Shown here: piece by piece, positions 26,481 through 34,554 of the stretch | How the letters are laid out: every line of letters starts with the position of its first letter | How positions within the stretch are numbered: position 1 is the first letter of the stretch | NCBI RefSeq assembly: GCF_001465595.2 | Contig: NZ_CP013481.2 | Span: 868,001 to 932,000, forward strand | From: Pandoraea apista | Lineage (GTDB): Bacteria > Pseudomonadota > Gammaproteobacteria > Burkholderiales > Burkholderiaceae | Length of the DNA: 64,000 bases | Direction: 5' to 3' | Notes under the pieces: generated by a model | Seen by the model: the letters and a program-made list of their open reading frames with translations, nothing else | Told to the model about the DNA's origin: nothing | Database searches by the model: none | Translations under genes and position numbers: made by a program

Positions 26481-27410
26481 TTAGCGAGCCTTTGCGCGTG
26501 ACGGCTTGGTGGCGGCGGCCGCGCGGGCAGCGGGCTTATTGCCGAGCACGCCGGTCGTTTCCATGTCTTCGAGCCAGGAGAGGGCGTCTGCGTGACGCAG
26601 GAAGTGACGCAGATAATCGGGCGAGACGTCGTGCATGAGCGAGAGCGCGCGGTGCACCAGATGGCTTGAGTTGAGTGGTCCGGCGTTTTCGGGTACCTGA
26701 GCGAGCGACTGACGAAGATTGCCGTCGGTGCTGAGCTTCGACCACGTTTCGCGGAAGTATTCGAGGACATCGAGGTCTTCGAAGGCGTCGCCGGTGGAGA
26801 TGACGGTCGGCGTGACGGGCACCGGTATCGGCGGCGGCACTGCAACCGGCCGTGCCGGCGAAGCCGACAACGCGCTGGGCGGTTGCTCGCTCTCGCGCGT
26901 TTGTGACGCCTGGCTCGGCGCCGCGGCTCGTGCTTTGCGAGGCGTTGTCGCCGGTACGGGGCGCTCTCCCCCGCCAACACGCTGCGTCATCTCGCCAGTC
27001 AGTGAGGCGAGCGGCGACGGTGATCGCATCGAGGTCTGACGGCCTTCATCGGAAGACGTTGCCGGCGGGTTGGCATGAAACTGACTGAATTCATCGATGA
27101 GCGTCTTCAATCGCGCATCGAGCACCCAACGAACGTCGCCCGTATAGGCACGGCTGCGCAGCGCCAGTGCTTCGATGCGATGAAAACGCGCAGGGTCGCG
27201 CTTGTCGATCCCTTGCGCTCGCCACGTTGCAAGTTGCTCAGTCAAGGCGTCCGATGCCTCTTGAGCAGGCGTAACTGCCGCCACCATCGCGATACCCGAA
27301 TCTGCCGCTTCGGTCGCTTCGGTCGCTTCGGTCGCTTCGGCCACTTTGGCGCTATGGGTGCCAGCGGCGTTAGCGGTGTTGGCGGTGATATTGACGCTCT
27401 CGTTGCTCAT
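26481..27410 (-). CDS. DUF2894 domain protein, last gene of the motor-like operon
   Basis: The start may be the ATG at 27410 (MSNESVNITA), four bases after the OmpA-like stop, or the in-frame ATG at 27422. The conserved part lies at about residues 45-105, with LATWRAQGIDKRDPARFHRIEALALRSRAY broken over the DUF2894 pattern. The middle is proline- and alanine-rich, and the C-terminus is basic (TKPSRAKAR). No enzyme motif or membrane segment is visible. It probably works with the adjacent MotA- and MotB-like proteins, inferred only from operon structure. Residues 30-42 are an EAT tripeptide repeat encoded by a 9-bp DNA repeat. Confidence 0.8.
   Translation of the reverse strand: MSNESVNITANTANAAGTHSAKVAEATEATEATEAADSGIAMVAAVTPAQEASDALTEQLATWRAQGIDKRDPARFHRIEALALRSRAYTGDVRWVLDARLKTLIDEFSQFHANPPATSSDEGRQTSMRSPSPLASLTGEMTQRVGGGERPVPATTPRKARAAAPSQASQTRESEQPPSALSASPARPVAVPPPIPVPVTPTVISTGDAFEDLDVLEYFRETWSKLSTDGNLRQSLAQVPENAGPLNSSHLVHRALSLMHDVSPDYLRHFLRHADALSWLEDMETTGVLGNKPAARAAAATKPSRAKAR
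27307..27340. repeat. 9-bp tandem repeat inside the DUF2894 gene
   Basis: The unit GCTTCGGTC occurs about 3.8 times in a row and encodes the EAT repeat on the minus strand. Because the unit is a multiple of three, copy-number changes keep the frame. Confidence 0.85.
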
Positions 27411-27414
27411 CGCA

Positions 27415-28083
27415 TCACGCATGGGGCTTGCCCGCGTTGCTGGCGCTGCTGCGCGGCATCGGCGCGATTTCCACGCGCCGGTTCTTCGCACGGCCGCTCT
27501 CGTCGGCGTTCGACGTAACGGGTTGCTCTGCACCGAAGGCCGCCGAGAAGATCGACGATGGGGGCACGCCTGCGGCAATCAATTCCCGCGTGACGGTGAG
27601 TGCGCGCTGAGCCGACAGCTCCCAGTTATCCGCGAATCGCCGATTCGTCTCACGCACCTGTTGATCGTCGGTGAAGCCGCTGACCATGAGAATCTCGTCG
27701 CTCGCGCGAAGATAGGCGCTCAGCGGGCCGGCCAGACTGCGCAGGACTTCACGTCCCTGCGGCTGCAATTGGTCCGAATTCAGCGCGAAGAGCACGTTGC
27801 CGCTAATGCCGATGCGCCCGTTCACGAGCGTGACGCGGCCACCGGCGAGCGGTCCGGCCAGCGCTTGCTCAAGCGTCTGACGGCGTTGCGTTTCGGCGCG
27901 TCGCTCCTTTACTTCGCGCTCCAGCTTGGCAGACAGTTCGATCTGCACGCCGATCACGCCCAGCATGATGAGGACAAACGCGCCGAGCATCACCGACATC
28001 AGATCACCGAAGACAGCCCACGTCGGCGCTGCGGCACCGACGTCGCCACTGTCAGCGATATCCGCGTCGAAGTCTTCTCTCAT
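27415..28083 (-). CDS. MotB/TolR-like protein with C-terminal OmpA peptidoglycan-binding domain
   Basis: This 222-residue protein has a short acidic cytoplasmic N-terminus, one membrane helix (about residues 25-47), and a periplasmic OmpA-like domain (about 95-215). Key OmpA residues are in VSGFTDDQQVRETNRRFADN and KNRRVEI. The helix starts with TWAVFGDLMSVMLGAF, matching the MotB pattern in which an Asp at the helix entry carries protons; here it is Asp27. Its ATG overlaps the stop of the DUF802 gene by four bases, so the two are co-translated. The pairing looks like the stator of a proton-driven membrane motor. Confidence 0.85.
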   Translation of the reverse strand: MREDFDADIADSGDVGAAAPTWAVFGDLMSVMLGAFVLIMLGVIGVQIELSAKLEREVKERRAETQRRQTLEQALAGPLAGGRVTLVNGRIGISGNVLFALNSDQLQPQGREVLRSLAGPLSAYLRASDEILMVSGFTDDQQVRETNRRFADNWELSAQRALTVTRELIAAGVPPSSIFSAAFGAEQPVTSNADESGRAKNRRVEIAPMPRSSASNAGKPHA

Positions 28084-31000
28084 GCTGCCACGCTACCCGG
28101 TTGTGCCCGTGTTTGTGCCAGATCCTGAAGGTTTTCGAGGATCTGTTTTTGCGACATCACACTCAGCTCGACCACCTCGCGCGCCTGCGCAACGTAATAG
28201 CCAAGCTGCTCGTCGCTGCGCGCCATCGATTTATCGAGCGCCGCTTCAATGCGTTGCAGATGTTCGAGCAGTTGCGTGTTCGATTCACCGAACGATTGCA
28301 CGGCGGCCCCGAAGGCGTCGCCCAGACTCGCAATTTCCACGGCGCTACCGGCGACCTGCGCCGACGCGGCGGTGAGCTTCTCGGTCTGCGCGGCGATGGC
28401 GTCGCCCAGATTCGCGCCGGCGCGTTCCAGCAACTGTGCAGAGGTTGTGACCAGCTCGTCCACGGCGGCACGTTGCTCGTTACCGGCATGCTTGACGGTG
28501 TCGAGCAGCGTGCCGAGGGTATCGAGCAAACGCGAGCGCTCTTCGAGCATGGCGTTGTCGCGCACCATGCTGTCCGAGAGCTTCTGACGCAGTTCACCGA
28601 TGATCTCGGCAGCGGCCTTCGGCGCTTCGGACGCGGTTTGCACGAGACGCGAAATCTCGGCAATCGTGTCGCTGGCATTGGCACGCGTTTGCTCCGACAT
28701 TTCCAGCGCCGTGCGGGCGAGCGTGTCGCAAATGGCTTGCTGCTGGCTGGCGGTTTGCGCGCCGACCTGCTGCCATTCCGAGCGCAGCGTGGCGAGCGTG
28801 CCTTCGAGCGTTTCCGTCCAGGCGGACAGACGTTGCGTTTCTCGCTCGGCGGTGGCGTCGTGATGAGCGGCGTTGGCGGCGTTCAACGCTTGCAGCAGCG
28901 ACGCGCTGTGTTCCGTGAAGGCGTGGGTCGTTGCCGCCACGAGTTGCTGATTGCCGTCGGCCAGGCGCTCGCTCGTGCGCGCGTGTTCTGCAATGGCGTC
29001 GCGCCACGTCTGTGCGACGTTTTCAGACGTCGAGTCCATCTGCGCCGAAACGCTCTGCAACAGTTGCGAAGCCCGCGTCTCGAAGGTGTCGGCAAAGCGC
29101 GCGAGTGCGCTGGCAAGATCGCGCGCGAGCGCTTCGTTCGCAGACTGCTGTGCCGTGAGGGCGTGCTTCCATTCGCCCGACACCACAGCGGCCGTCTCCG
29201 ACACGCTTTGCATTGCGCCTTCGGTGCGCTGGCTGACGCCATCGATCAGGTGCGCCGAGCGCTGCTCGAAAGTCTCGGAGAAGCGAGTGAGTGCGGCGGC
29301 AAGTTCGGTGTTCAGCGCGGCGTTGGCTTGCTGTTGCAGGGCGATCGACTGATCCCACGCTTGCGCAACGCGCTCATGCGCGCCGGCGACATTGCCGCTG
29401 GCGGCGTCGAGCTTGGCCGCAACGTCGGCCAGCAACGTGCCGGAGCGCAATTCGAACGTTTGCGCGAAGCGTTCCAGCGCAGTGCCGAGATCCTGCGTGA
29501 GGGCGTTGTGCGAGCGCTGCTGCTGGGCGAGCGCTTGCTCCCAGGCTTGCGCCACGGTGGTCTGTGCGGTCGCGATGCTACCCGTGGCGTTATCGAGGCG
29601 CGTGGTGACGTCGGCGAGCAGGCCGGCCGAACGGGTCTCGAAAGTCTGGGCAAATTGCGCGAGCGTCGCGCCAAGATCCTTGGCGAGCGCGTCGTTGGTC
29701 TGTTGCTGTGCCGCGAGCGAGGCTTCCCACGTTTGCGCGACGCCGGCGTGCGAGGCGCTGACTTGCCCCGTCGCCGTTTCGAGACGCGTGGCGACCTCGT
29801 CGACGAGTTTGGCCGAGCGGCTCTCGAAGGTTTGCGTGAACTGGGAGAGCGCGCTGCCGAGTTCCTTGGCGAGCGAGTCGTTGGTGCGCTGCTGTGCGGC
29901 CAGCGACGTTTCCCACGTTTGAGCAACACCGGCATGGGCGCTGCTGACGTGTCCGGTGACGGTTTCGAGTCGCGAGGCGACATCGTCGACCAGTCGCGAC
30001 GAGCGCGCATCGAACGTCTGTGTGAACTCGCTCAGCGCGGCGCGCAGATCGGTCGCGAGCAATTCATTGGCGCGCAACTGGGCGTCGAGCGAATCTTTCC
30101 AGACGTTTGCCACGCGCGCCGTGGTGGCTTCGAAGCGATCGGACAGGCCGTCCATTCGATCCTGCATCGCGCCGGAAACGGTCTGATGCCACGACGCCGT
30201 TTCGCGCGCGAGGCTCGCCATCGTTGCTTCGACTTCGGGGCGAATGGCAGCACCTGCGGCGCTCGCGGTCGTCGCCACGCTGTCTTTCAGGTACTGCTGC
30301 ATGGCGCTGGTCAATTGCGCGTAGGACGCATCGGTCTTCGCGTGCAGTGCGTCCTGATTGGCAACGAGCCGCTCGCCAAGTGCCTGACTCTGACGCTCCA
30401 TCGCCGCCATCATGTCCTGCAAACGGTCCACGAGTGCGGGCATGACCGTGGCCTGTTGCTGGAGCAATTGCAGCGTGGTTTCGCGCTGGTGTTGTTGCGA
30501 GAAGCCGCGCAGCGTTGTGACGATGCGGGCGTCGAGCGATTGCACGACTTGTGCGCGTTGCTTGCGGGCCAGTGCGGCCAGCAAGCCGAGCATGGCCGAG
30601 GTGGCAACGCCGGCGACCGACGTGCCGAACGCGAAGCCAAGCCCCTTCACCGGAGACGCCAGCGAGGCGCGAATGGCTTCGAGATCGGTCGCGCCTTCGA
30701 GCGCGAGACCGGTGCCGCGCAGCGTGGCGGCCATGCCGAGGAAGGTGCCGAGCATACCCAGAAGCACGAGCAGGCCGACGAGGTACGGCGTGAGCGCCGG
30801 GCCGGGCAGGCCGACGCGTTCGCCTTCAACGCGCAGGCGCACGGCGGTGCGCAGACCCGCCGGGAGGGTGTCGAGCCACGAGGGCAGCGACGTGGGCGGC
30901 GCGTTCAGGCCGGAGACGGCGTTGGCGAGGGCGTTCGTCGCCTGATGGAAGCGTTTGAGTTCGAGGGCGCCGAAGAGATAGACGGCGGCAATCAGCAGAG

Positions 31001-31106
31001 CAACGGCCAGTGCGAGGTTATTGGTACCTGCATAGCCGACGGCGATCCAGCCGACGACGGCGAGACCTGCGACAAAGGCAACGAGATCAACGAGGTAACG
31101 AGTCAT
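28080..31106 (-). CDS. DUF802 protein: MotA/TolQ-like membrane domain with a very long repetitive coiled coil
   Basis: The product is about 1008 residues from the ATG at 31106 (MTRYLVDLVA). Four membrane segments are visible: residues 4-23, 28-47, 104-127 and 154-179. Segments 3 and 4 (VLLGMLGTFLGMAATLRG and GFAFGTSVAGVATSAMLGLL) match the MotA/TolQ/ExbB channel helices. From about residue 180 to the end the protein is helical and rich in Ala, Gln, Thr and Glu, with six perfect-length 62-residue repeats at 333-704. Such a cytoplasmic tail is much longer than in ExbB or TolQ and recalls ZorA. It overlaps DUF3348 by 20 bases and the OmpA-like gene by four. Confidence 0.88.
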   Translation of the reverse strand: MTRYLVDLVAFVAGLAVVGWIAVGYAGTNNLALAVALLIAAVYLFGALELKRFHQATNALANAVSGLNAPPTSLPSWLDTLPAGLRTAVRLRVEGERVGLPGPALTPYLVGLLVLLGMLGTFLGMAATLRGTGLALEGATDLEAIRASLASPVKGLGFAFGTSVAGVATSAMLGLLAALARKQRAQVVQSLDARIVTTLRGFSQQHQRETTLQLLQQQATVMPALVDRLQDMMAAMERQSQALGERLVANQDALHAKTDASYAQLTSAMQQYLKDSVATTASAAGAAIRPEVEATMASLARETASWHQTVSGAMQDRMDGLSDRFEATTARVANVWKDSLDAQLRANELLATDLRAALSEFTQTFDARSSRLVDDVASRLETVTGHVSSAHAGVAQTWETSLAAQQRTNDSLAKELGSALSQFTQTFESRSAKLVDEVATRLETATGQVSASHAGVAQTWEASLAAQQQTNDALAKDLGATLAQFAQTFETRSAGLLADVTTRLDNATGSIATAQTTVAQAWEQALAQQQRSHNALTQDLGTALERFAQTFELRSGTLLADVAAKLDAASGNVAGAHERVAQAWDQSIALQQQANAALNTELAAALTRFSETFEQRSAHLIDGVSQRTEGAMQSVSETAAVVSGEWKHALTAQQSANEALARDLASALARFADTFETRASQLLQSVSAQMDSTSENVAQTWRDAIAEHARTSERLADGNQQLVAATTHAFTEHSASLLQALNAANAAHHDATAERETQRLSAWTETLEGTLATLRSEWQQVGAQTASQQQAICDTLARTALEMSEQTRANASDTIAEISRLVQTASEAPKAAAEIIGELRQKLSDSMVRDNAMLEERSRLLDTLGTLLDTVKHAGNEQRAAVDELVTTSAQLLERAGANLGDAIAAQTEKLTAASAQVAGSAVEIASLGDAFGAAVQSFGESNTQLLEHLQRIEAALDKSMARSDEQLGYYVAQAREVVELSVMSQKQILENLQDLAQTRAQPGSVAA
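28995..30110 (-). repeat. Six tandem 186-bp (62-codon) repeats in the DUF802 coiled coil
   Basis: Units start at 30110, 29924, 29738, 29552, 29366 and 29180 (minus strand), and a partial seventh starts at 28994. Each begins with a tryptophan block (ANVWK, AQTWE, AQTWE, AQAWE, AQAWD, SGEWK) and contains QTFE-RS about 30 residues later. All six have the same length with no insertions or deletions. Confidence 0.93.
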
Positions 31107-31875
31107 GTTGTCCGGGTTCACTAACGTTTTCGCCGGGAGGTACCGAGGTGAGGGCGGCAATCAGCCCCTCGATCGGTTCCAGGCGTATATCCAGTTCGGC
31201 AAGCAAAATGCTTTGCATGTCCCGGTGGAAGGTGTCGAGCCAGGTGCCGGCCGGCGGCAGCGGCGGGGCGCCGGGCACGCGCGGGGCGGCCATCGCCGCC
31301 TGTTCCGTGTCGCGCAGTCGCACGAAGTGTCCTTCGAGCAGATTCGGCACGCTGGCGAGCAGTGTGCGCTCACGTGCGCCCATAACGCGTTCCATGACGG
31401 CGTCAACGCTGGCGAGCCGCGCGGCGTCTGACGACAGCGCGGCCAACTGCCCGCGCAGGCGGGTGCGCAAGGCGCTGATCGCCGTGTCCATGGTCTGCTG
31501 CGATGTCGCGTAGCGCTGCCGATAGGCCGCGAACTCCGCGAAGGACGCGGCTCGTTGCCGCTCGGCGGCGCTTAACGCGCGGATCTGCCCGCCGGGCGCG
31601 GCGGCGAGACCACAATCGCGGGCGATGGCTGCCGCGAGTTCCGCGCGCACACGCGCCAGTTCGCTTGCCGGCGCGTGCGCAGCCGCCCGCGTGCCGGCAG
31701 GCGGCGTGGCTTTGAGCGCCGACGACAGGGCGATGGCGTCGGTCCAGCCGACCCACTGGCTCATGCGGTCCGACAGCGACGGCGCAGCCTCGGGCGGCGC
31801 GAACGTGCTGAGACGGGCTAGAGAGCGTATGAGGGTGGGGGCGCTGATAACGGGACGCCGTGGCACTTGCACCAT
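31087..31875 (-). CDS. DUF3348 protein, first gene of the motor-like operon
   Basis: From the ATG at 31875 (MVQVPRRPVI) the protein is 262 residues, with no signal peptide or membrane segment. It contains the family segments LIRSLARLSTF and QWVGWTDAIALSSAL near the start and FHRDMQSILLAELDIRLEPIEGLI (split by family conservation) near the end. Its middle is arginine- and alanine-rich helix. Function is unknown. It overlaps the DUF802 start, so its product is probably made with the membrane complex. The 320 bases upstream (31876-32197) carry no gene and must hold the operon promoter and that of the small-protein pair. Confidence 0.8.
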   Translation of the reverse strand: MVQVPRRPVISAPTLIRSLARLSTFAPPEAAPSLSDRMSQWVGWTDAIALSSALKATPPAGTRAAAHAPASELARVRAELAAAIARDCGLAAAPGGQIRALSAAERQRAASFAEFAAYRQRYATSQQTMDTAISALRTRLRGQLAALSSDAARLASVDAVMERVMGARERTLLASVPNLLEGHFVRLRDTEQAAMAAPRVPGAPPLPPAGTWLDTFHRDMQSILLAELDIRLEPIEGLIAALTSVPPGENVSEPGQHDSLPR

Positions 31876-32197
31876 TCCACTGAGGGGGTCGAAAACCCAG
31901 CAGTTTACACTGCGCGCGCCGCTTGGCCGCCACCCGAGCCTTGGGCCGGGGCTTGACAGGCGCGCTGACGGCGAAACGACGGGGATACAACGAGGATACG
32001 ACGCGTGGTCGCGGTCATGCCGATCGCGCCGGGCGCCATGCGGCAATCGTGTCGGAGCGCGTCATCTCTCTCGTCCCCCGTCGCGGACCCCGACTGTGAT
32101 TTATCTCAGTTTTCAGTACCCATCCCGAGGTTTATCTTTGACCCAACTCGCGGCAAACGCGAAACCACGAAGCAAAGACAACGACTGGAGGTGTGAC

Positions 32198-32305
32198 ATG
32201 GGCTGGGGACTTCTCTGCGACGGGCTGGTGACGGTGGGTACGTGGGCGAGCCGGGCTGAACCGGTGGCCAAATTCCTGTCGGACATGGCCAGTCTCCTGA
32301 TGTAA
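32198..32305 (+). CDS. Small 35-residue protein, copy 1
   Basis: ATG at 32198 is preceded by CTGGAGGTGTGAC, a near-ideal ribosome binding site. The protein begins MGWGLLCDGLVTVGTW and ends in a KFLSDMASLLM helix-like segment. It is amphipathic to moderately hydrophobic, with one Cys (7), two Trp (3, 16) and few charges. Copy 2, 151 bases downstream, differs at only five residues (21, 27, 30, 32, 34) while nine or more codons carry synonymous changes, which indicates selection on the protein. I do not recognise the family. It is not long enough for common annotation and lies between a motor-like operon and an MFS gene. Confidence 0.75.
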   Translation: MGWGLLCDGLVTVGTWASRAEPVAKFLSDMASLLM

Positions 32306-32348
32306 CGCGACGAGTGAAATCTAACTGAACAACGACTGGAGGTGTGAC

Positions 32349-32456
32349 ATGGGCTGGGGACTTCTTTGCGATGGGCTGGTAACGGTGGGTACGTGGGCAA
32401 GCCGGGCCGCACCGGTGGCTAAATTCTTCTCCGATGTGGCCGACCTTTTCATGTGA
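32349..32456 (+). CDS. Small 35-residue protein, copy 2
   Basis: ATG at 32349 has the same upstream CTGGAGGTGTGAC as copy 1. The protein has the same length and shares residues 1-20 exactly with copy 1. It replaces Glu21 by Ala and two leucines (27, 34) by Phe, keeping an amphipathic C-terminal half (KFFSDVADLFM). The stop lies six bases before the stop of the opposing MFS gene (32463), so the two converge with no room for a separate terminator. Possible roles include a membrane-active peptide, a small regulator or a toxin-like peptide; none is shown. Confidence 0.75.
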   Translation: MGWGLLCDGLVTVGTWASRAAPVAKFFSDVADLFM

Positions 32457-32462
32457 GATGGG

Positions 32463-33662
32463 TCAGGACGCGGGGCACGCAGTGTCGGGGGCTTGAGCGA
32501 GACCCGAGCGAAGGTAGGGCAACAGACTGGCGAGACCGAGGGCTGCCATTGCAGCCCCGATCCACAGTGGCGCGCGCATGCTGTAACCCGCGTCGATCGC
32601 GGCACCCCCGGCCCACGTGCCGAAGGCGAGCCCGGCGGTAATCACCGAGGTATGCATCGTATTGACGAGTGGCCCGGGTGCTGCGGCACGCATCACCCGG
32701 GCCACCATTGCGGGATTGAGCGACACACCCGTCAAACCAATGGCGGCAAACGCGGCGATACCGACAGGCGTGAGGTCGGCCCAAAGCGCGAAGCTGATCA
32801 GCGCGAGTGCAAGCACTGACAAACCGCCAACCAACACTGTCAACGTGTGGCGGTCGGCGAGGCGTCCGATAACGGCGTTACCGATGATGTTGGCGATACC
32901 GTACATCGCGAGCAGATTCGGGATCGCTGCGGCCGATACCCCGGCGACATTCATGAAGATCGGTGAGAAATAGCTGAACGCAGCGAACGTCGCGCCGATG
33001 ATTAGCCCACTGGTGGCGAACGCCGCCCACAGCGGACGATTCAGCAGCGAACGGAATTCGGCGGCGAGGCTGACGGTCTCGCGATCCTGCTGTTTGCTTG
33101 CGGGAGCCCAGAGCGCCACGGCCACCGTGCACAGCGCGGCCAGCAAGGCGACGAGCCAGAAGCTGGCGCGCCAGCCGTAGTGTTGCTCGATGTAGGCCGT
33201 GAGCGGTACGCCGACCACGGGCGAAAACATCAGGCCGCCGAGAACGAACGAGGCCGCGCGGCCACGCACCGACGGCGCAACGAGATCGGCACAGAGCGTG
33301 AGCGCAACGCCGAACGTCGCCGAACTGGCCACGCCCATGATGATTCGCGCGAGCGCCATCACTTCATAACGCGTCGACACGGCAGCCAGGACACCCCCTG
33401 CGACATTGATTGTCAGCAGCCAGATGAGGGCTCGCTTGTGCGGCGTGCGCAGCGCGAGCAGCAGGGCGGTCAGCACCGGCCCACCGATGGTCATGCCCAG
33501 GGCGTAAAGCGAGATCAGGTTGCCGATGTCGCCGATACCGACCTGCATGGCATTGGCGAGCGCGGGCATCATGCCGGCGACCATGAATTCCGCCGTGGTC
33601 ATCGCAAATACCGTGAGCCCTAATAGATAGACAACGGGTGGCATGGCAGATTTTTGTGACAT
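32463..33662 (-). CDS. MFS transporter (AraJ/PbuE-like DHA1 family)
   Basis: The protein is about 399 residues from the ATG at 33662 (MSQKSAMPPV); an ATG at 33677 in frame would add five. It has twelve membrane helices and the family pieces FAMTTAEFMVAGMMPALA, ALGMTIGGPVLTALLL and the intracellular RTPHKRALIWL. Such proteins export sugars, purines or drugs. A TetR gene lies directly upstream on the same strand (33770-34351) and probably controls it. The open frame extends far upstream, but that part overlaps the TetR gene and is not protein-like. Confidence 0.88.
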   Translation of the reverse strand: MSQKSAMPPVVYLLGLTVFAMTTAEFMVAGMMPALANAMQVGIGDIGNLISLYALGMTIGGPVLTALLLALRTPHKRALIWLLTINVAGGVLAAVSTRYEVMALARIIMGVASSATFGVALTLCADLVAPSVRGRAASFVLGGLMFSPVVGVPLTAYIEQHYGWRASFWLVALLAALCTVAVALWAPASKQQDRETVSLAAEFRSLLNRPLWAAFATSGLIIGATFAAFSYFSPIFMNVAGVSAAAIPNLLAMYGIANIIGNAVIGRLADRHTLTVLVGGLSVLALALISFALWADLTPVGIAAFAAIGLTGVSLNPAMVARVMRAAAPGPLVNTMHTSVITAGLAFGTWAGGAAIDAGYSMRAPLWIGAAMAALGLASLLPYLRSGLAQAPDTACPAS

Positions 33663-33769
33663 ATTTTTAACGATCATTCCATATTTGGAGGTGAGGGGGG
33701 AATCCCGCGAGGGGGGGCGGGCAAAGTTGTCGGGTGCTTGGGGTTGTGCCTGGTGAGCGCGTCGGAGGG

Positions 33770-34351
33770 TCAGAGCTGGGCGAGCGTGCCTTCCATGATG
33801 CTCTCGAGGAAGGTGCGATCGCAGACCGTACGTCCGAGTGCCCGCAGACCGTAGTAGCTCGACAGGAACGTGCGTGCGACGACCACGGGCGAACGTTCGG
33901 CGGTGAGTTCGCCGTTGTGCTGTCCGACGGCGATCAGATGCACGAGTACTTGTTCGATGCGATTGAAGTAAGCCTGACTGATCTGGCGGACTTTGGGGTC
34001 TTTCGCACCGCGTTCGAGTGCGGCGAATAGGCTCATGCAGCCGCGTTGCTTTTCGGGGTCGAGATCTTCGTCGATCCCTTTCTGCATGAGGATACGAAGC
34101 CGATCCTTGACGAGCCCGGGGCCGTTCAGAATGTCGGCTTGCGTTTGAAGCCCGAGCGACTGATAGCGCTCCAGAGCTTCGTGGTAGAGGTTGAGCTTGC
34201 TGCCGAAGGCGTTGTAGAGGCTGCCGCGTCCGAGCCCGGTGCATTCGACGAGCGCCTGCGCCGACGTGCCTTCATAGCCATATGTCCAGAAGACGTCCAT
34301 GGCGGCGTCGATGACGGCTGCGTCGTCGAATTCTCTCGGTCGTCCGCTCAT
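33770..34351 (-). CDS. TetR/AcrR family regulator, likely controlling the adjacent MFS gene
   Basis: From the ATG at 34351 (MSGRPREFDD) the protein is 193 residues. Its N-terminal helix-turn-helix reads ALVECTGLGRGSLYNAFGSK (near residues 30-50), typical of the group that includes AcuR/NemR-like regulators. The C-terminal part is helical. It is encoded on the same strand upstream of the MFS transporter with a 107-base gap. This is the last core chromosomal gene before the ICE junction. Confidence 0.9.
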   Translation of the reverse strand: MSGRPREFDDAAVIDAAMDVFWTYGYEGTSAQALVECTGLGRGSLYNAFGSKLNLYHEALERYQSLGLQTQADILNGPGLVKDRLRILMQKGIDEDLDPEKQRGCMSLFAALERGAKDPKVRQISQAYFNRIEQVLVHLIAVGQHNGELTAERSPVVVARTFLSSYYGLRALGRTVCDRTFLESIMEGTLAQL

Positions 34352-34514
34352 GGCGATGGGCCTCATTGAACTGGCGGGAATGCAAAAGGCGATGCGTAGG
34401 AGACATCCCTTGATGGCGAGACTATAGGGTATTTTTGACTGACTGTTCAAATACCCGGATAGGGGTTGTGGGATTCGCTAGGGGGGACGCGCTAGTTGTG
34501 AGTGGCGCCGGAAA

Positions 34515-34541
34515 ACAAAAAAGCCGTCGCGAGGACGGCTT
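34515..34541 (-). terminator. Rho-independent terminator of the interrupted tRNA gene
   Basis: On the minus strand AAGCCGTC pairs with GACGGCTT (34521-34528 with 34534-34541), followed by six T. It begins 13 bases after the tRNA 3' end fragment at 34555-34572, the usual distance for a tRNA terminator. No other minus-strand gene ends here except the LysR gene 200 bases away. Confidence 0.88.
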
Positions 34542-34554
34542 CTTCGATGAATTC

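Larger units (their letters stand above)
32178..32456 (+). repeat. Tandem duplication (151-bp spacing) carrying two small genes
   Basis: A 37-base stretch starting at 32178 recurs exactly at 32329; it covers the leader, ribosome binding site and first codons. Downstream of it the two copies diverge mostly at third codon positions. Unit spacing is 151 bases. Confidence 0.92.

Noticed and set aside
28101..31124. A 1007-codon open frame on the plus strand opposite DUF802
   Set aside because: It is the shadow of the repetitive, GC-rich DUF802 gene: its sequence is Arg/Gly/Leu-rich, has no domain, and mirrors the 186-bp repeat of the real gene.
26481..31875. Calling the motor-like operon a Zorya defence system
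   Set aside because: ZorC/ZorD helicase or ZorE nuclease genes are missing. Only the ZorA/ZorB-like architecture is shared, and the neighbours are housekeeping genes.
32178..32456. Calling the twin 35-residue proteins a type I toxin-antitoxin system
   Set aside because: No antisense promoter or RNA could be identified, and the peptides are not as strongly hydrophobic as Ldr or TisB toxins.
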